DNA of 64,000 nucleotides from an uncultured Treponema sp. (GTDB lineage: Bacteria; Spirochaetota; Spirochaetia; Treponematales; Treponemataceae). Where the stretch lies: NCBI GenBank assembly GCA_946615905.1, contig CAMOIE010000014.1:1-64000 (forward strand), in the 5' to 3' direction. Under the pieces are notes generated by a model. It made no database searches, was not told the DNA's origin, and saw nothing but the letters and a program-made list of their open reading frames with translations. Made by a program: the position numbers and the translations under genes. This document shows positions 1 to 8,860 of this stretch, piece after piece (position 1 is the stretch's first letter; the number at the start of each line of letters is the position of its first letter).

Positions 1-2
1 GG

Positions 3-191
3 CGAGAGCAAGGCAAGGAAGAAGGTCGTGCCGAAGGAGCTGCTGCGCAGAAGGCAGAGGACGAGAAGATTATCGCACAAATCACTGCGGACAGAGATGC
101 AGAGCTTTCAAGCAAGGACGCGGAGCTTGACAGGCTCAAGTCGCTGCTGGCGGCGCATGGAATTGATTTTGAAGCTAAGGAGACTATCTAG
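3..191 (+). CDS. C-terminal fragment of an Rpn/PD-(D/E)XK nuclease-family protein
   Basis: The open frame enters from the left edge and stops with TAG at 189-191, so only about 62 C-terminal residues are visible. They are highly charged (EQGKEEGRAEGAAAQKAED, then a probable coiled coil ending HGIDFEAKETI). The EGxxEGxxEG pattern followed by a helical tail is typical of the C-terminus of Rpn (YhgA-like) recombination-promoting nuclease/putative transposase proteins, which are abundant in treponemes. The catalytic domain lies outside the window, so the family call rests on the tail alone. A strong terminator follows about 80 bp downstream. Confidence 0.55.
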   Translation, partial: REQGKEEGRAEGAAAQKAEDEKIIAQITADRDAELSSKDAELDRLKSLLAAHGIDFEAKETI

Positions 192-272
192 CCGTGAACT
201 TGCATGAGGCGTAAGGCAACGGGCAGGTGGATTGACGGGCTGAAGTGCACTTCAAAATTCTCAGCAAAAAGC

Positions 273-319
273 AAAAAAAAGGCAGGTTGCAAGAAAAAAT
301 TTTTGCAACCTGCCTTTTT
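273..319. terminator. Bidirectional intrinsic terminator
   Basis: A perfect 12-bp stem pairs GGCAGGTTGCAA (281-292) with TTGCAACCTGCC (303-314) around a 10-nt A/T loop. A-tracts on the left and T-tracts on the right allow termination in both directions. It separates the Rpn-like gene from the convergent lipoprotein gene ending at 389. The remainder of the 192-388 gap shows no gene. Confidence 0.85.
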
Positions 320-388
320 GTTATTGTTGATAATACATTCCCGCCGGGGGCTGTTGCCCGCCGGGGGGGAAGATTTTTAGTAAAAGAG

Positions 389-2413
389 CTAGTTCAATTT
401 GATGGCAAAGATCTGTGAAACCTGAGCTGCCTGCTCCGTGCCGCCAGAAGGTGTGACAGAGCCGTTTCCGTATATAGTCAGGTACCACGTGCCCTCGCTC
501 AAAGTGCCTGTGTCCACCGTAATAGTGTGGTCTGTCGAGTTGTGAGTAGCGGTAGCTGACGCATCACCATTCACCAATCTGTAGGTCACGCCGGACACGA
601 TACTATCATCATAAGTGAGCTTGATTACATTGCCGACAGTTCCTGAAATGTCAACTTTATCGACAGAGGTGATTGGCACAGCAGTCGCAGAACCAATCTG
701 GTAGCTCGTCATCCACTGGGCGGACTCGAGGGCTGCGTATGTCGGGTATGTCACTGTGACTGTGGCAACGCTCTTCCATACGCCGGTGAGTTTGAGGTTC
801 GTGATGTTGTTGGCAGGAATGTTAGTAACAGCAGGGGCGGCATCCATTTCGTCAGAAGTCTGGCTTGCGACCGTTGTAATCCACTTGGTCCACTTCATTC
901 CAGCATCGCCAGTCGTCACGTACGGATAGCCGGTTGATGAGTTGCTTGCCGCAACATAAGGCAGCAGAGAGCCGATTTCCGTTGAGTAGTTGTAGCCGAT
1001 AACATAAAGTGGCAGAGTTGATTGTGTCGGAGTATCATCCACCATAACCTTAGCGTTACCATCACCAAGAGTATAAGTAATAGTGAACATACCGAATGGA
1101 CCTGTTGAAGTGGCACTGTTGACCTGATTGATTGCAGTCGGTGTGTCAGACGCATCGTTCTCATCATATTTGTTGTAGGCGCGGATTGTAGCCTGGTAGG
1201 TGAATCCGGTCTCAAGGAAGACGGAACAGGCCGTCTCGTTCTTGCCAAGGGTCGGGTCAGCGTCACCGGCAGCATTGGAGTTAGTCTTGACGTTTCCGGC
1301 AGCAGTGCCGATTGTGACCTCGCCCTTCTTGATTGTGTATGTAGCAGTGTCGTAAGTTGTAGTACCCTCAGAGACTGTACCCTTCTTAATGATAAGCTCA
1401 TAGCCGGTCTCGTTTCCAGCCTTGTCATCCCATTCGAATTTGGCAAGGAAGAGGTTGGGAGTAGCGGCGTTGGCTGCAAGACCTGTGTCGTCATAGGAAG
1501 TAGTAACCCAAAGTTTTGTCGGATTGGCTGCAGGTGAGTTGAGGTAGTCACCAAGAGGAATTATTTTTCTTGATGTGTTTCCACCGTTTACAATCAAAGC
1601 CTCGTCATAGTGGCCGAGTTTCTGTCCGCCAGAGGCAGGGTCTCCGTCATAGAAATCGATTACATACCAGTAATTGGCTCCAGCGATTACATTCTTTGCG
1701 TAAACGAAGTTAACATTTACCCCGCTGGTGGTGGCGGAGGCGGTAGTTGTCGTAACATTCTCCGTAACCTTATAGGCACCGGAGTTTGCAGAGGTAAATG
1801 TAGAGCCTGAGTAGGTGCATACGTCCTGCACGATATATTTAAGGTATTTACTGGCTGTAACTGAACCGGAAATATCCACAGAGCCGGTCGCATTGGTGCT
1901 TGTGACAGGTGCAAGGGCGAATGTCTCTGTAGAGCCTGTAGCTGTAAGGTCAACACCAGTGTTGGTCGCAGTCAAAACCATGTTGGTGGCAGCTGGCTCC
2001 TCACCCTCTCCCAACTGGTATGCGTTCAATGTCAAAGACCAAGTTCCAGGGGAAAGTTCGATTGTCTCGCCCGATCCGGTGATTTGGTCAAAATGTAACA
2101 GTGTAGCCGCAAGAGTCTTTGTAGAACTTGAAGCGTCTGTAAGCGTTCCCGTACCGGACAGGTAGTATGCGAGGTTTTTCTTCGCTCCTTCTGTCCACTC
2201 GATTGGCAAAATAGTACGGGAAGAGATGTTCCCCAACAGGACCTTTACGTATCCTGCCGGCTGGGCAGAGTCGCCGGTTGAACCGACTACAACATCGTCA
2301 GATTCATCTTCTGCGTTCAAGTTCATAAAGTTGCTGCAGGAAACGAGTCCGAAAGCAAGCCATACAAACATTAAAGCAGCGAGACGTGTGAAAAGTTTTC
2401 TAATGTTTTTCAT
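389..2413 (-). CDS. Large Ser/Thr-rich lipoprotein, function unknown
   Basis: The protein has 674 residues. A basic start and hydrophobic stretch end in the lipobox LVSC, so Cys26 is the likely lipidated residue and the mature protein is probably membrane-anchored and facing the periplasm or the cell surface. The body is rich in Thr, Ser, Ala and Gly, with short beta-strand-like segments suggestive of Ig/FN3-like modules. A stretch near residues 440-550 loosely resembles InlB-type beta repeats. No catalytic motif was recognised. The start has a clear AGGAG ribosome site 7-8 nt upstream of ATG. It could be an adhesin or structural surface protein, but that is only inferred from composition. 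Confidence 0.7.
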   Translation of the reverse strand: MKNIRKLFTRLAALMFVWLAFGLVSCSNFMNLNAEDESDDVVVGSTGDSAQPAGYVKVLLGNISSRTILPIEWTEGAKKNLAYYLSGTGTLTDASSSTKTLAATLLHFDQITGSGETIELSPGTWSLTLNAYQLGEGEEPAATNMVLTATNTGVDLTATGSTETFALAPVTSTNATGSVDISGSVTASKYLKYIVQDVCTYSGSTFTSANSGAYKVTENVTTTTASATTSGVNVNFVYAKNVIAGANYWYVIDFYDGDPASGGQKLGHYDEALIVNGGNTSRKIIPLGDYLNSPAANPTKLWVTTSYDDTGLAANAATPNLFLAKFEWDDKAGNETGYELIIKKGTVSEGTTTYDTATYTIKKGEVTIGTAAGNVKTNSNAAGDADPTLGKNETACSVFLETGFTYQATIRAYNKYDENDASDTPTAINQVNSATSTGPFGMFTITYTLGDGNAKVMVDDTPTQSTLPLYVIGYNYSTEIGSLLPYVAASNSSTGYPYVTTGDAGMKWTKWITTVASQTSDEMDAAPAVTNIPANNITNLKLTGVWKSVATVTVTYPTYAALESAQWMTSYQIGSATAVPITSVDKVDISGTVGNVIKLTYDDSIVSGVTYRLVNGDASATATHNSTDHTITVDTGTLSEGTWYLTIYGNGSVTPSGGTEQAAQVSQIFAIKLN

Positions 2414-2453
2414 GTTTCACTCCTTATAAAAAACATATTTTCGCTATATTTAT

Positions 2454-2479
2454 GCCTGGCCGCCACAAGGCAGCCAGGC
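2454..2479. other. Inverted repeat upstream of the large lipoprotein gene
   Basis: GCCTGGC at 2454 and GCCAGGC ending at 2479 form a G+C-rich hairpin about 40 bp upstream of the ATG of the lipoprotein gene, in the gap after the stop of the upstream lipoprotein gene. No T-run follows in the minus direction, so it is not a classical terminator. It could be a 5' leader structure or a processing site. Confidence 0.35.
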
Positions 2480-2515
2480 CCAATTACCATATTTATCAGT
2501 TTTCTGTCACTTCTT

Positions 2516-3019
2516 TCAGTCGGTTATAATTAAAACTGCGCTGTCCTCCAGATGATAGTCAGCAAACCAAACCATAACCGACAAGGTGTAGGTTCCAGAC
2601 GGAAGGCCTGTCAGTGACGGGCGGATTATTACGCTAGAGTTGTATTTTAAATTCTTATTGGGAACCGTTATTCTGCCGGTGTTAAAGTAAACAGAGGCAT
2701 ACGTATACTCTGCATCAGCCGGGTCATTTACCTCATCGCCATTCTCGTCCTTCAAGTACCAGTTGCTAGGCTGTATGCAGGAAAGTGAGATAACCTTGGT
2801 CTCGTCCTGAGCCACGGTGTAGGAGTCCTCTGGAATCAAGAGACTGGCATCGTACCTATAAGTAGAAGAAGACGATGTTGAAGGAACCCATTTTTTAGTC
2901 ACGCCGCAATGCTCGTTGTAGTCTTCAACCATGTCGTCAACGTCATGGTCGCAGGCAGAAAAAGTCAAAACAAGCGGGAGCAGAAGGACTAGGGGCAGCT
3001 TTAAGAAAGTTCTTTTCAT
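2516..3019 (-). CDS. Small lipoprotein, function unknown
   Basis: A 167-residue protein with a lipoprotein signal (MKRTFLKLPL, hydrophobic core, lipobox FSAC, Cys23). The mature part begins with an acidic stretch (DHDVDDMVEDYNEH) and is predicted to be mostly beta, with a pattern near the C-terminus (LPSGTYTLSVMVWF) typical of a beta-sandwich. Its ATG overlaps the stop of the upstream beta-propeller gene (ATGA, 3016-3019), so the two are probably translationally coupled and may work together at the envelope. I do not recognise a named family. Confidence 0.75.
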   Translation of the reverse strand: MKRTFLKLPLVLLLPLVLTFSACDHDVDDMVEDYNEHCGVTKKWVPSTSSSSTYRYDASLLIPEDSYTVAQDETKVISLSCIQPSNWYLKDENGDEVNDPADAEYTYASVYFNTGRITVPNKNLKYNSSVIIRPSLTGLPSGTYTLSVMVWFADYHLEDSAVLIITD

Positions 3020-4905
3020 TTTTGCCCCCCTTCAACAGCCACAGTATCCTGGGCAGGGTCATTTTTTGCAGCCCTTTTTTCCCTGAGATTTTTTACCCAC
3101 TTCCATGAAACAGGAATCTTTGCAGAAACGTTTGCACGAGGACGGGCCTTTAGCAAAGTGTCAAATTCGTAGCCAAAGCTGCATTCAATATACTGCCAGC
3201 CAATACCTAAATCTGCGGCAATAAAGGCAGACTCATACCATTTTGTCGAAACAGACTCGGAACTTTCCTTCAAATAAAGTTTTGACAACCTGGCCCCCGG
3301 CACTGCCTCAAAGAAAACGTAGGGAACGAATTCCCGCACGCTTTTTACCGGGAAGGGCTTTTGAATTCCAACAGGAACAAAAAGTCCAATGTCGTACATT
3401 TTGGGCGGGTCGACCTTTTTCGAGTCATAGGAATAGTCATAGGGGAAGTCACTTTTAGGAAGTCCCATGCCGACATTCAAGCCCGCGCCAAAGAAAAATT
3501 TTTCGGTATAGAAATGCTTGTATTTTATTTCCCCGTCAAAGGCCATCTTGTAGGGGTCTGGCAAAAGTCGCCATGTAAGGCCAAGAGCCACAAATGACTT
3601 TCCGGGCTTACGAACCTTATTTTCCTCCTCTGGCTTTTCCTCTTCTTCTGGCTTTTTTTCCTCTTCTTTTTTCTTCTCTTCTTCCTTTTTCTTTTCTTCT
3701 TCCGCTTTCTTGGCTTCCTCTTTTTTATCTTCGCTTTTGACTTCCTCGTTCACCCTTGTATTCCGGCTTTGATCCTCCGCGGCAGCCTCTTTTTTCACTT
3801 CTTTGGGAACATTCACCTCTTTTGGCTCTGGATTGGTATTGTTCTCAACCATTCTGTCCAATTCTTCCCTTTCGTAGCGTTTATGTGGGAAGGTCAGAAC
3901 CTTTCCAGAAAGGCTCCACCGCATGACGCAACCTTCTTTTGTTCCAGCAAGGAGGGAGTCGCCATCAGAAGACCATGCGAATGAAAGGGCCTCATCGGTA
4001 GTGCTGAGGGCAAGAAAAAATTCATTTGTCACAGCACCTGTCTCAACATCGTAAATTTTGATTTTTCCACCCTTGACTGCGGCGGCAATTTTCATTCCGT
4101 CCGGGCTAAAAGCCGCAGTATTGATAAAAGTCTCAGAGTCTTTGATTAAAATTTCTTTTTTCGCCCCCGGAGCAGAAAGAGCCAAAGTGTGGGGGTCTTT
4201 TTGGTAAGCAAAGAATTCTCCGCCTGGACTAAAAATCGGCTCCAAATCGTTTTGGGTATAGGCCTTGTATTCAGAAAGGACAGAGCCTTCAGAATCAAAG
4301 ATTCGCCCCCTCCCCTCTGCATCGCAAAGAGAAACATAGCCTGTCTGATAATTTGAGTCCACGGCAAAAAGGCTAGAGGCCGAAGAATCGTCAGAAAACA
4401 AATTGAACAAAAACTGGTCTGTGTAGGCAAGCCTAAAGCAGCGGGTAACATTTGTGCCGTCAAGAGGAATCAGCATTGAGTAGCCGTTTTTGAAAAAGGC
4501 CGCGTCCGGAATCGACTGGGAAGTTCCCCGGATTCTGTATGTGGCGGTCATTTCGTCCGGAAGCTTGTCAGGGGAAAGGGTTCGAACTACAACAGAATTG
4601 TCATCTGAGACAAAAAGAAAGCGGCGGCTGTCCCCGGAAAATTTCAATTTTGTGACAACATCATCGGAATCTGAAAAAACTCCCAAAATCGCATTGTCCA
4701 TGGCATTCCAAAGGACTACAGACTTGTTCCAGGTTGTCGCGAAATATTTAGCGTCTGGGCTGAAGGTTACTGAATATACGGGAGTTTCAGATTTGGCTAT
4801 GACGACATCACTTGCAGAAAAAGCAAGCGGAGCCTTTTGGGCATAAAAGCACAACGACAGTGAGAAAACGAAAATAATGGCAAGATAAAATTGCCACTCG
4901 CGCAC
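3016..4905 (-). CDS. Exported WD40-like beta-propeller fused to a barrel-like C-terminal domain
   Basis: The frame is open to a GTG at 4938, but AAGGAG lies 11 nt before a second GTG at 4903-4905, which gives an N-terminus MREWQFYLAIIFVFSLSL typical of a signal peptide; I chose that start (629 residues). Residues about 35-340 carry repeated WD40-like strands (VYSVTFSPDAKYFATTWN, NTAAFSPDGMKIAAAVKGG, ALSFAWSSDGDSLLAGTKEG). A Lys/Glu linker (about residues 370-430, KKEEEKKKEEEKKPEEEEK) follows. The last roughly 190 residues alternate aromatic and polar residues like an outer-membrane beta-barrel, then end in a polar tail. Likely an envelope scaffold; the barrel assignment is inference. Confidence 0.7.
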   Translation of the reverse strand: MREWQFYLAIIFVFSLSLCFYAQKAPLAFSASDVVIAKSETPVYSVTFSPDAKYFATTWNKSVVLWNAMDNAILGVFSDSDDVVTKLKFSGDSRRFLFVSDDNSVVVRTLSPDKLPDEMTATYRIRGTSQSIPDAAFFKNGYSMLIPLDGTNVTRCFRLAYTDQFLFNLFSDDSSASSLFAVDSNYQTGYVSLCDAEGRGRIFDSEGSVLSEYKAYTQNDLEPIFSPGGEFFAYQKDPHTLALSAPGAKKEILIKDSETFINTAAFSPDGMKIAAAVKGGKIKIYDVETGAVTNEFFLALSTTDEALSFAWSSDGDSLLAGTKEGCVMRWSLSGKVLTFPHKRYEREELDRMVENNTNPEPKEVNVPKEVKKEAAAEDQSRNTRVNEEVKSEDKKEEAKKAEEEKKKEEEKKKEEEKKPEEEEKPEEENKVRKPGKSFVALGLTWRLLPDPYKMAFDGEIKYKHFYTEKFFFGAGLNVGMGLPKSDFPYDYSYDSKKVDPPKMYDIGLFVPVGIQKPFPVKSVREFVPYVFFEAVPGARLSKLYLKESSESVSTKWYESAFIAADLGIGWQYIECSFGYEFDTLLKARPRANVSAKIPVSWKWVKNLREKRAAKNDPAQDTVAVEGGQK

Positions 4906-5040
4906 TTCTTTTTTAACTCCTTCTTTTTGTCTTCCCACCCAAAAAAAAGAACTTAATGATAATCCTAATACATTCTTCGACTAAATTCAGTCTTTTCTTT
5001 ATATAAATTGTCATTAAAAGTAGCTACAATATTTTCTGTC

Positions 5041-7581
5041 ATGAAACTGTTAAAAGAATCTTTCGCAGGGATATTCGCCATCTCTTTTCTTATCTCCTGC
5101 ACTAGTTCCTCCAAAATCCGAAATCAGTTTGACGAGGACGCCCAGCTCTACCTTTCGGCCACAAGCGAACTGGCAGCACCAAAGGATTTAGTCCTCCCGT
5201 CAATAGAAAAATCGCAGAACATCAGCGGACTCAAGCCTGAGGAAACGCCGGAAGTCTTTGTCCAGACTTTAACACAGACTTCAATGAAAGGCTGGCAGTT
5301 CACCCTTTACGGAGGAAAAATCTATTCCCGCCGAAACGGACAAAAGTCATGGGAGCTTTTTCTTGAAAGAGGCCTCCCCTTCTCCAAAAAGAGCCGTTGG
5401 AACCCGGATTATTTTAAAAGCCCTGAGCGAATCACGGAAATTCAAGCCGACGGGGACACCCTCTGCGCCTTTGACGGTCAGGGAAGGCTTTTTAGAATCT
5501 ATTTGGACAGACCCGCCTCCATGTTGCAGGACTGGAGAAACTTAGAGTGGAGCCAGAACTTCGGATGGCCGATGAAGGCTCAGCTGACCCAAAATCAGCT
5601 GGTCAAAAACAAAAGGGGCTGGGCAATGGGAGTCCGCCGGGAAGACATCCTCTACTACACTGACCGCTACAAAAACGAACACCACTACGGCACGATGGGT
5701 CTTGAGACAATCTACGTACTCACAGAAAATGGACAGGAAATCCGTTTTACCGACTCAGGACTTCCGACCGACTGGAGCAAGTCGATTCTCGGACCTGAGG
5801 AGGGGGCATTCATCAGCAGAAATATTTCTTGTTCCGGCTCCACGCTTTTTGTAATCGGCGATGACGGCACCATGTACACACGGCTGATTGACTTTGACAC
5901 GATGGGCTGCGACCCCATGTTTTTCAAATATACTTATATAGAAGAAAAACAAGCATACAAAGGCAGTGACTACAGGTCGAATTTTACAGAATGGGGGCTT
6001 CCAAACGAGGACTGGCTAAGGCAGCCTAAAATCAAGCTTTCTGGCAAGGCGAGGCTCTCACGCTTTATCGCAATTTACCAAAACGGCCAGGGGAACGATG
6101 CCAGGGAACTGAGGGTTGCGGGAACGGACTCAGAGGGAAACACGGGCTTTTACAAAAAGCAGCTGACTGACTCAGAATGGGAATTCTTCCCGGCTCCCCT
6201 TTTGATTATGAACGGCGACTATCTGACCGGAGACGGCAAGCGGGGCAAGAAAATCGAATTCTCATACAAGGGCTGGCTTTTGGAAAATGGAAAGCCAAAT
6301 GAAAACGTGAGCATTTCTATCCCCGACTTCAAGCTGACAAACGAGGGGAAGGCAAATCTTTTTATCACGATGAATAAGGACGGTTGGAGCGAAAGCATAA
6401 GAATCAGCCTACACACGGTCGAAATGTGGACGTCGCTAATCCGCTACAATCCTGGACTTGACGGAACGAGCAAGCATTATTTTGTCACCGCTGAATTCGG
6501 CACCCTAGAAGGCAAGCACGAGGAATTCACTGCCCTGCTAAATGAACTCTTTGGCGGCCGGAACAAAAAGCTCTTCGACTTGACGGCAGAGGCGACTGAC
6601 CGCTTCGTGCAGATTTCATTCACAAAAAAGCCGCTCGACTCAATCATGAAAAAAGACAAAAGCCTCTTTTTGACCTCCGACGGCAGCTACGCTCCTCCGC
6701 TCATCGCAAAGACGGCGGCAATCTCAACGGAGGCTTCCTCATACGATGACAGAGGTCTTTTAATCGAAGAAAAAGACTACTACACTCGGCGCGACATTCC
6801 AGAAATCAGGCGGATTTTAGAGGCCAACAAAAGGCAGCGCGGGATTCTCAGGGGGGAGCTTAAAATCTACGAGGAATACAAATATTCTTCAAATGATTCG
6901 CGCTGGGGCTACAATTTTGCAGACCTTTTGACCAGGGTGACTTTTTTAAATCAAATTGACTTCCCCAAAATAAAGACGATGACAAGTCAGGGCGGAAGAA
7001 TCATGAACACCCAGGCAGATTCCGTAGACACGATTTACAAGCAGCTTTCGTTTTACTACCCGCACTTGATCAGGATTTTGGACAAGAGAATTGAGTCCTA
7101 CGGGCTTTTGCTTGCCTCCCTTGAGGGCGGGGCGACTAGCGTAAAGGCTGACGGCCACCTAAAAAAATCATACCCAGAATACTTTGCAGCGGTAGGACTG
7201 CCTACAGAAGTCAATGGAAAATCCGGCGGAAAGCCAGCGAAAATCTACACGCTAAATGAAGTCCCCTATTTTTCAGGCCTTCTTTTGGAAGAGGCTGACG
7301 GCGGTTCTTATCTGATTGTAGAACTTGAGGATACGGCAAAGAAGATTTTCAAGAGGGAGTTGGAAGAAAACAAGCCCGATGCGCTCAAGGATTCGCCTGT
7401 AAAAATCAAGGCAAATTTTATTCCAATCCGCAATTCTTCTGACCTGCTCGATTCATTTGCAGGGGTAACTTTCATTTCCGCAAAAAAGGGAAAGCTCCTC
7501 TGGGACGGCGAAAATCTGACAATAAGCGTAAAAGACTCAATTTTCAACAGCAAGGAGATTTTTGAAGCAAAAACAAAGTGA
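5041..7581 (+). CDS. Large lipoprotein, function unknown
   Basis: An upstream TTG at 5008 keeps the frame open, but ATG at 5041 starts a clean lipoprotein signal (MKLLKESFAGIFAISFLISC, lipobox Cys20), so 5041 is preferred (846 residues). The N-terminal half has repeated W/G-rich beta segments (GWQFTLYGGKIYSRRNG, LLENG-type strands) that may form a propeller. The C-terminal half is mixed alpha/beta without a recognised catalytic motif. No strong ribosome site is seen. It diverges from the beta-propeller/barrel gene and ends tail-to-tail with cbiET, overlapping it by 38 bp (7544-7581). Confidence 0.7.
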   Translation: MKLLKESFAGIFAISFLISCTSSSKIRNQFDEDAQLYLSATSELAAPKDLVLPSIEKSQNISGLKPEETPEVFVQTLTQTSMKGWQFTLYGGKIYSRRNGQKSWELFLERGLPFSKKSRWNPDYFKSPERITEIQADGDTLCAFDGQGRLFRIYLDRPASMLQDWRNLEWSQNFGWPMKAQLTQNQLVKNKRGWAMGVRREDILYYTDRYKNEHHYGTMGLETIYVLTENGQEIRFTDSGLPTDWSKSILGPEEGAFISRNISCSGSTLFVIGDDGTMYTRLIDFDTMGCDPMFFKYTYIEEKQAYKGSDYRSNFTEWGLPNEDWLRQPKIKLSGKARLSRFIAIYQNGQGNDARELRVAGTDSEGNTGFYKKQLTDSEWEFFPAPLLIMNGDYLTGDGKRGKKIEFSYKGWLLENGKPNENVSISIPDFKLTNEGKANLFITMNKDGWSESIRISLHTVEMWTSLIRYNPGLDGTSKHYFVTAEFGTLEGKHEEFTALLNELFGGRNKKLFDLTAEATDRFVQISFTKKPLDSIMKKDKSLFLTSDGSYAPPLIAKTAAISTEASSYDDRGLLIEEKDYYTRRDIPEIRRILEANKRQRGILRGELKIYEEYKYSSNDSRWGYNFADLLTRVTFLNQIDFPKIKTMTSQGGRIMNTQADSVDTIYKQLSFYYPHLIRILDKRIESYGLLLASLEGGATSVKADGHLKKSYPEYFAAVGLPTEVNGKSGGKPAKIYTLNEVPYFSGLLLEEADGGSYLIVELEDTAKKIFKRELEENKPDALKDSPVKIKANFIPIRNSSDLLDSFAGVTFISAKKGKLLWDGENLTISVKDSIFNSKEIFEAKTK

Positions 7582-8860
7582 CGGGGTTGAAGCCGGTGAC
7601 GGCGATTTGGGTCTCATCGAGTTTTAGATTTTTGCTGGCGGCGTAAGCTTTAGCCGCGTCTATCGTCTTTTGCGTGACGGCGGATATGACGATTTTGCAG
7701 GCGGGATTTTTTTCAAGGACTAAATCCAAAATCCCCGGCAGATGACCTTGAGAGCCTCCGACAAAAACTCTGTCCGGGGCGGGAAGATTCTCCAGAGAGG
7801 CAGGGGCAAGTCCGCAAATAATCTCCATGTTGACGCAGGAAAATTTCTTGCGGTTGGCCTTTTCCAATTCCACGGCGGCGGGCTTTTCTTCTACTGAATA
7901 CAAGGAAAGGGCGGCTGAACGGGCAATGTCGACCGAAACCGCCCCCGTTCCCGCGCCCACATCCCAGACGGTCAGTCCGTCCTTCAATTCCAAGAGTGAC
8001 AGAATGGCGGAGCGGACAAAACGCTTGCTCATCGGAACCAATTTTTCTCCGTCAAATTGACTTGAGCGGATAAAATCAGAGTCAGGCAATGCCCCGCAAG
8101 GAAAGTCAGGGATTTTCCGCTCGACCAAAAGGACAGAAAGCCCCTCTTTTAATGCCGGGTCGCCCTCAGAAAATTCGGCAGCGGTCGCAGAAATTATTTT
8201 CTCATCAGGATAGGAAAGTCTGATTCCTGCGGTCAAAAGCGCGTCCCCGAATCCCCGGTCGGTCAAAAATCTTGCGATTGAAAGAGGAGAGACTTTTCCC
8301 CCTGTCAAAAAAAAGCATTTTTCTGATTTTGAGAGTTCTGCCCCCAAGTCAATTTCCGTTCCGTGGGCGGAGGCCAAGAGCCAGTCTTTCCAGCTCTTTT
8401 TGATTTTTGCGGCAAAATACTGGACGGAAGAGAGCGCGGGAATTATTTCAGTCTGCCAGCCGGATTCTTCAAGTGCGGGAACAAGGCTTTCGGCAAGGGA
8501 ATAAAAACCCGCGTCCCCGCTGACAAGAATCACAGGGGCTGCAGGAGATTTTTCTACAGCTGATTGACGGGAGCCGTTAAAGTTAATTTTATCTACATCT
8601 GTTTGACGGGCGGCGAAAGTCTCGATAAGGGCGACAATTTTTTCGACTTTGTATTCTGAATGAAGCTCCGAATCCGGGCGGATTAGCTTTTTGAGAGAAT
8701 CCAAAAGCCTAGAAGCCCCGCAAATGAAGGGGGCATTTTGAACCGCATTCCGGGCAGTCTGGCTTAAAAAGTCAGGATTTCCAGGCCCCGCCCCGACAAT
8801 CAGGCATTTTTTTTCATTTATCGCCGCCATTTCCGCAGTAGGCAAAAAATCATTTTTCAT
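7544..8860 (-). CDS. cbiET: Precorrin-6B C5,15-methyltransferase (decarboxylating), CbiE-CbiT fusion
   Basis: Residues about 15-225 are a tetrapyrrole methylase domain (CbiE; CLIVGAGPGNPDFLS, VSGDAGFYSLAE). Residues about 235-430 are a class I SAM methyltransferase with decarboxylase role (CbiT; LTVWDVGAGTGAVSVDIA). Together they methylate C5 and C15 and remove the C12 acetate carboxyl of the corrin intermediate, as in CobL. TTG at 8863 is possible, but ATG at 8860 shares its A with the TGA of the upstream gene (TGATG), and GGGAGG lies about 12 nt before it. It is the last gene of the three-gene cobalamin operon. The 438-residue length matches the CobL-type fused form. Confidence 0.92.
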   Translation of the reverse strand: MKNDFLPTAEMAAINEKKCLIVGAGPGNPDFLSQTARNAVQNAPFICGASRLLDSLKKLIRPDSELHSEYKVEKIVALIETFAARQTDVDKINFNGSRQSAVEKSPAAPVILVSGDAGFYSLAESLVPALEESGWQTEIIPALSSVQYFAAKIKKSWKDWLLASAHGTEIDLGAELSKSEKCFFLTGGKVSPLSIARFLTDRGFGDALLTAGIRLSYPDEKIISATAAEFSEGDPALKEGLSVLLVERKIPDFPCGALPDSDFIRSSQFDGEKLVPMSKRFVRSAILSLLELKDGLTVWDVGAGTGAVSVDIARSAALSLYSVEEKPAAVELEKANRKKFSCVNMEIICGLAPASLENLPAPDRVFVGGSQGHLPGILDLVLEKNPACKIVISAVTQKTIDAAKAYAASKNLKLDETQIAVTGFNPVTLFLLQKSPCC

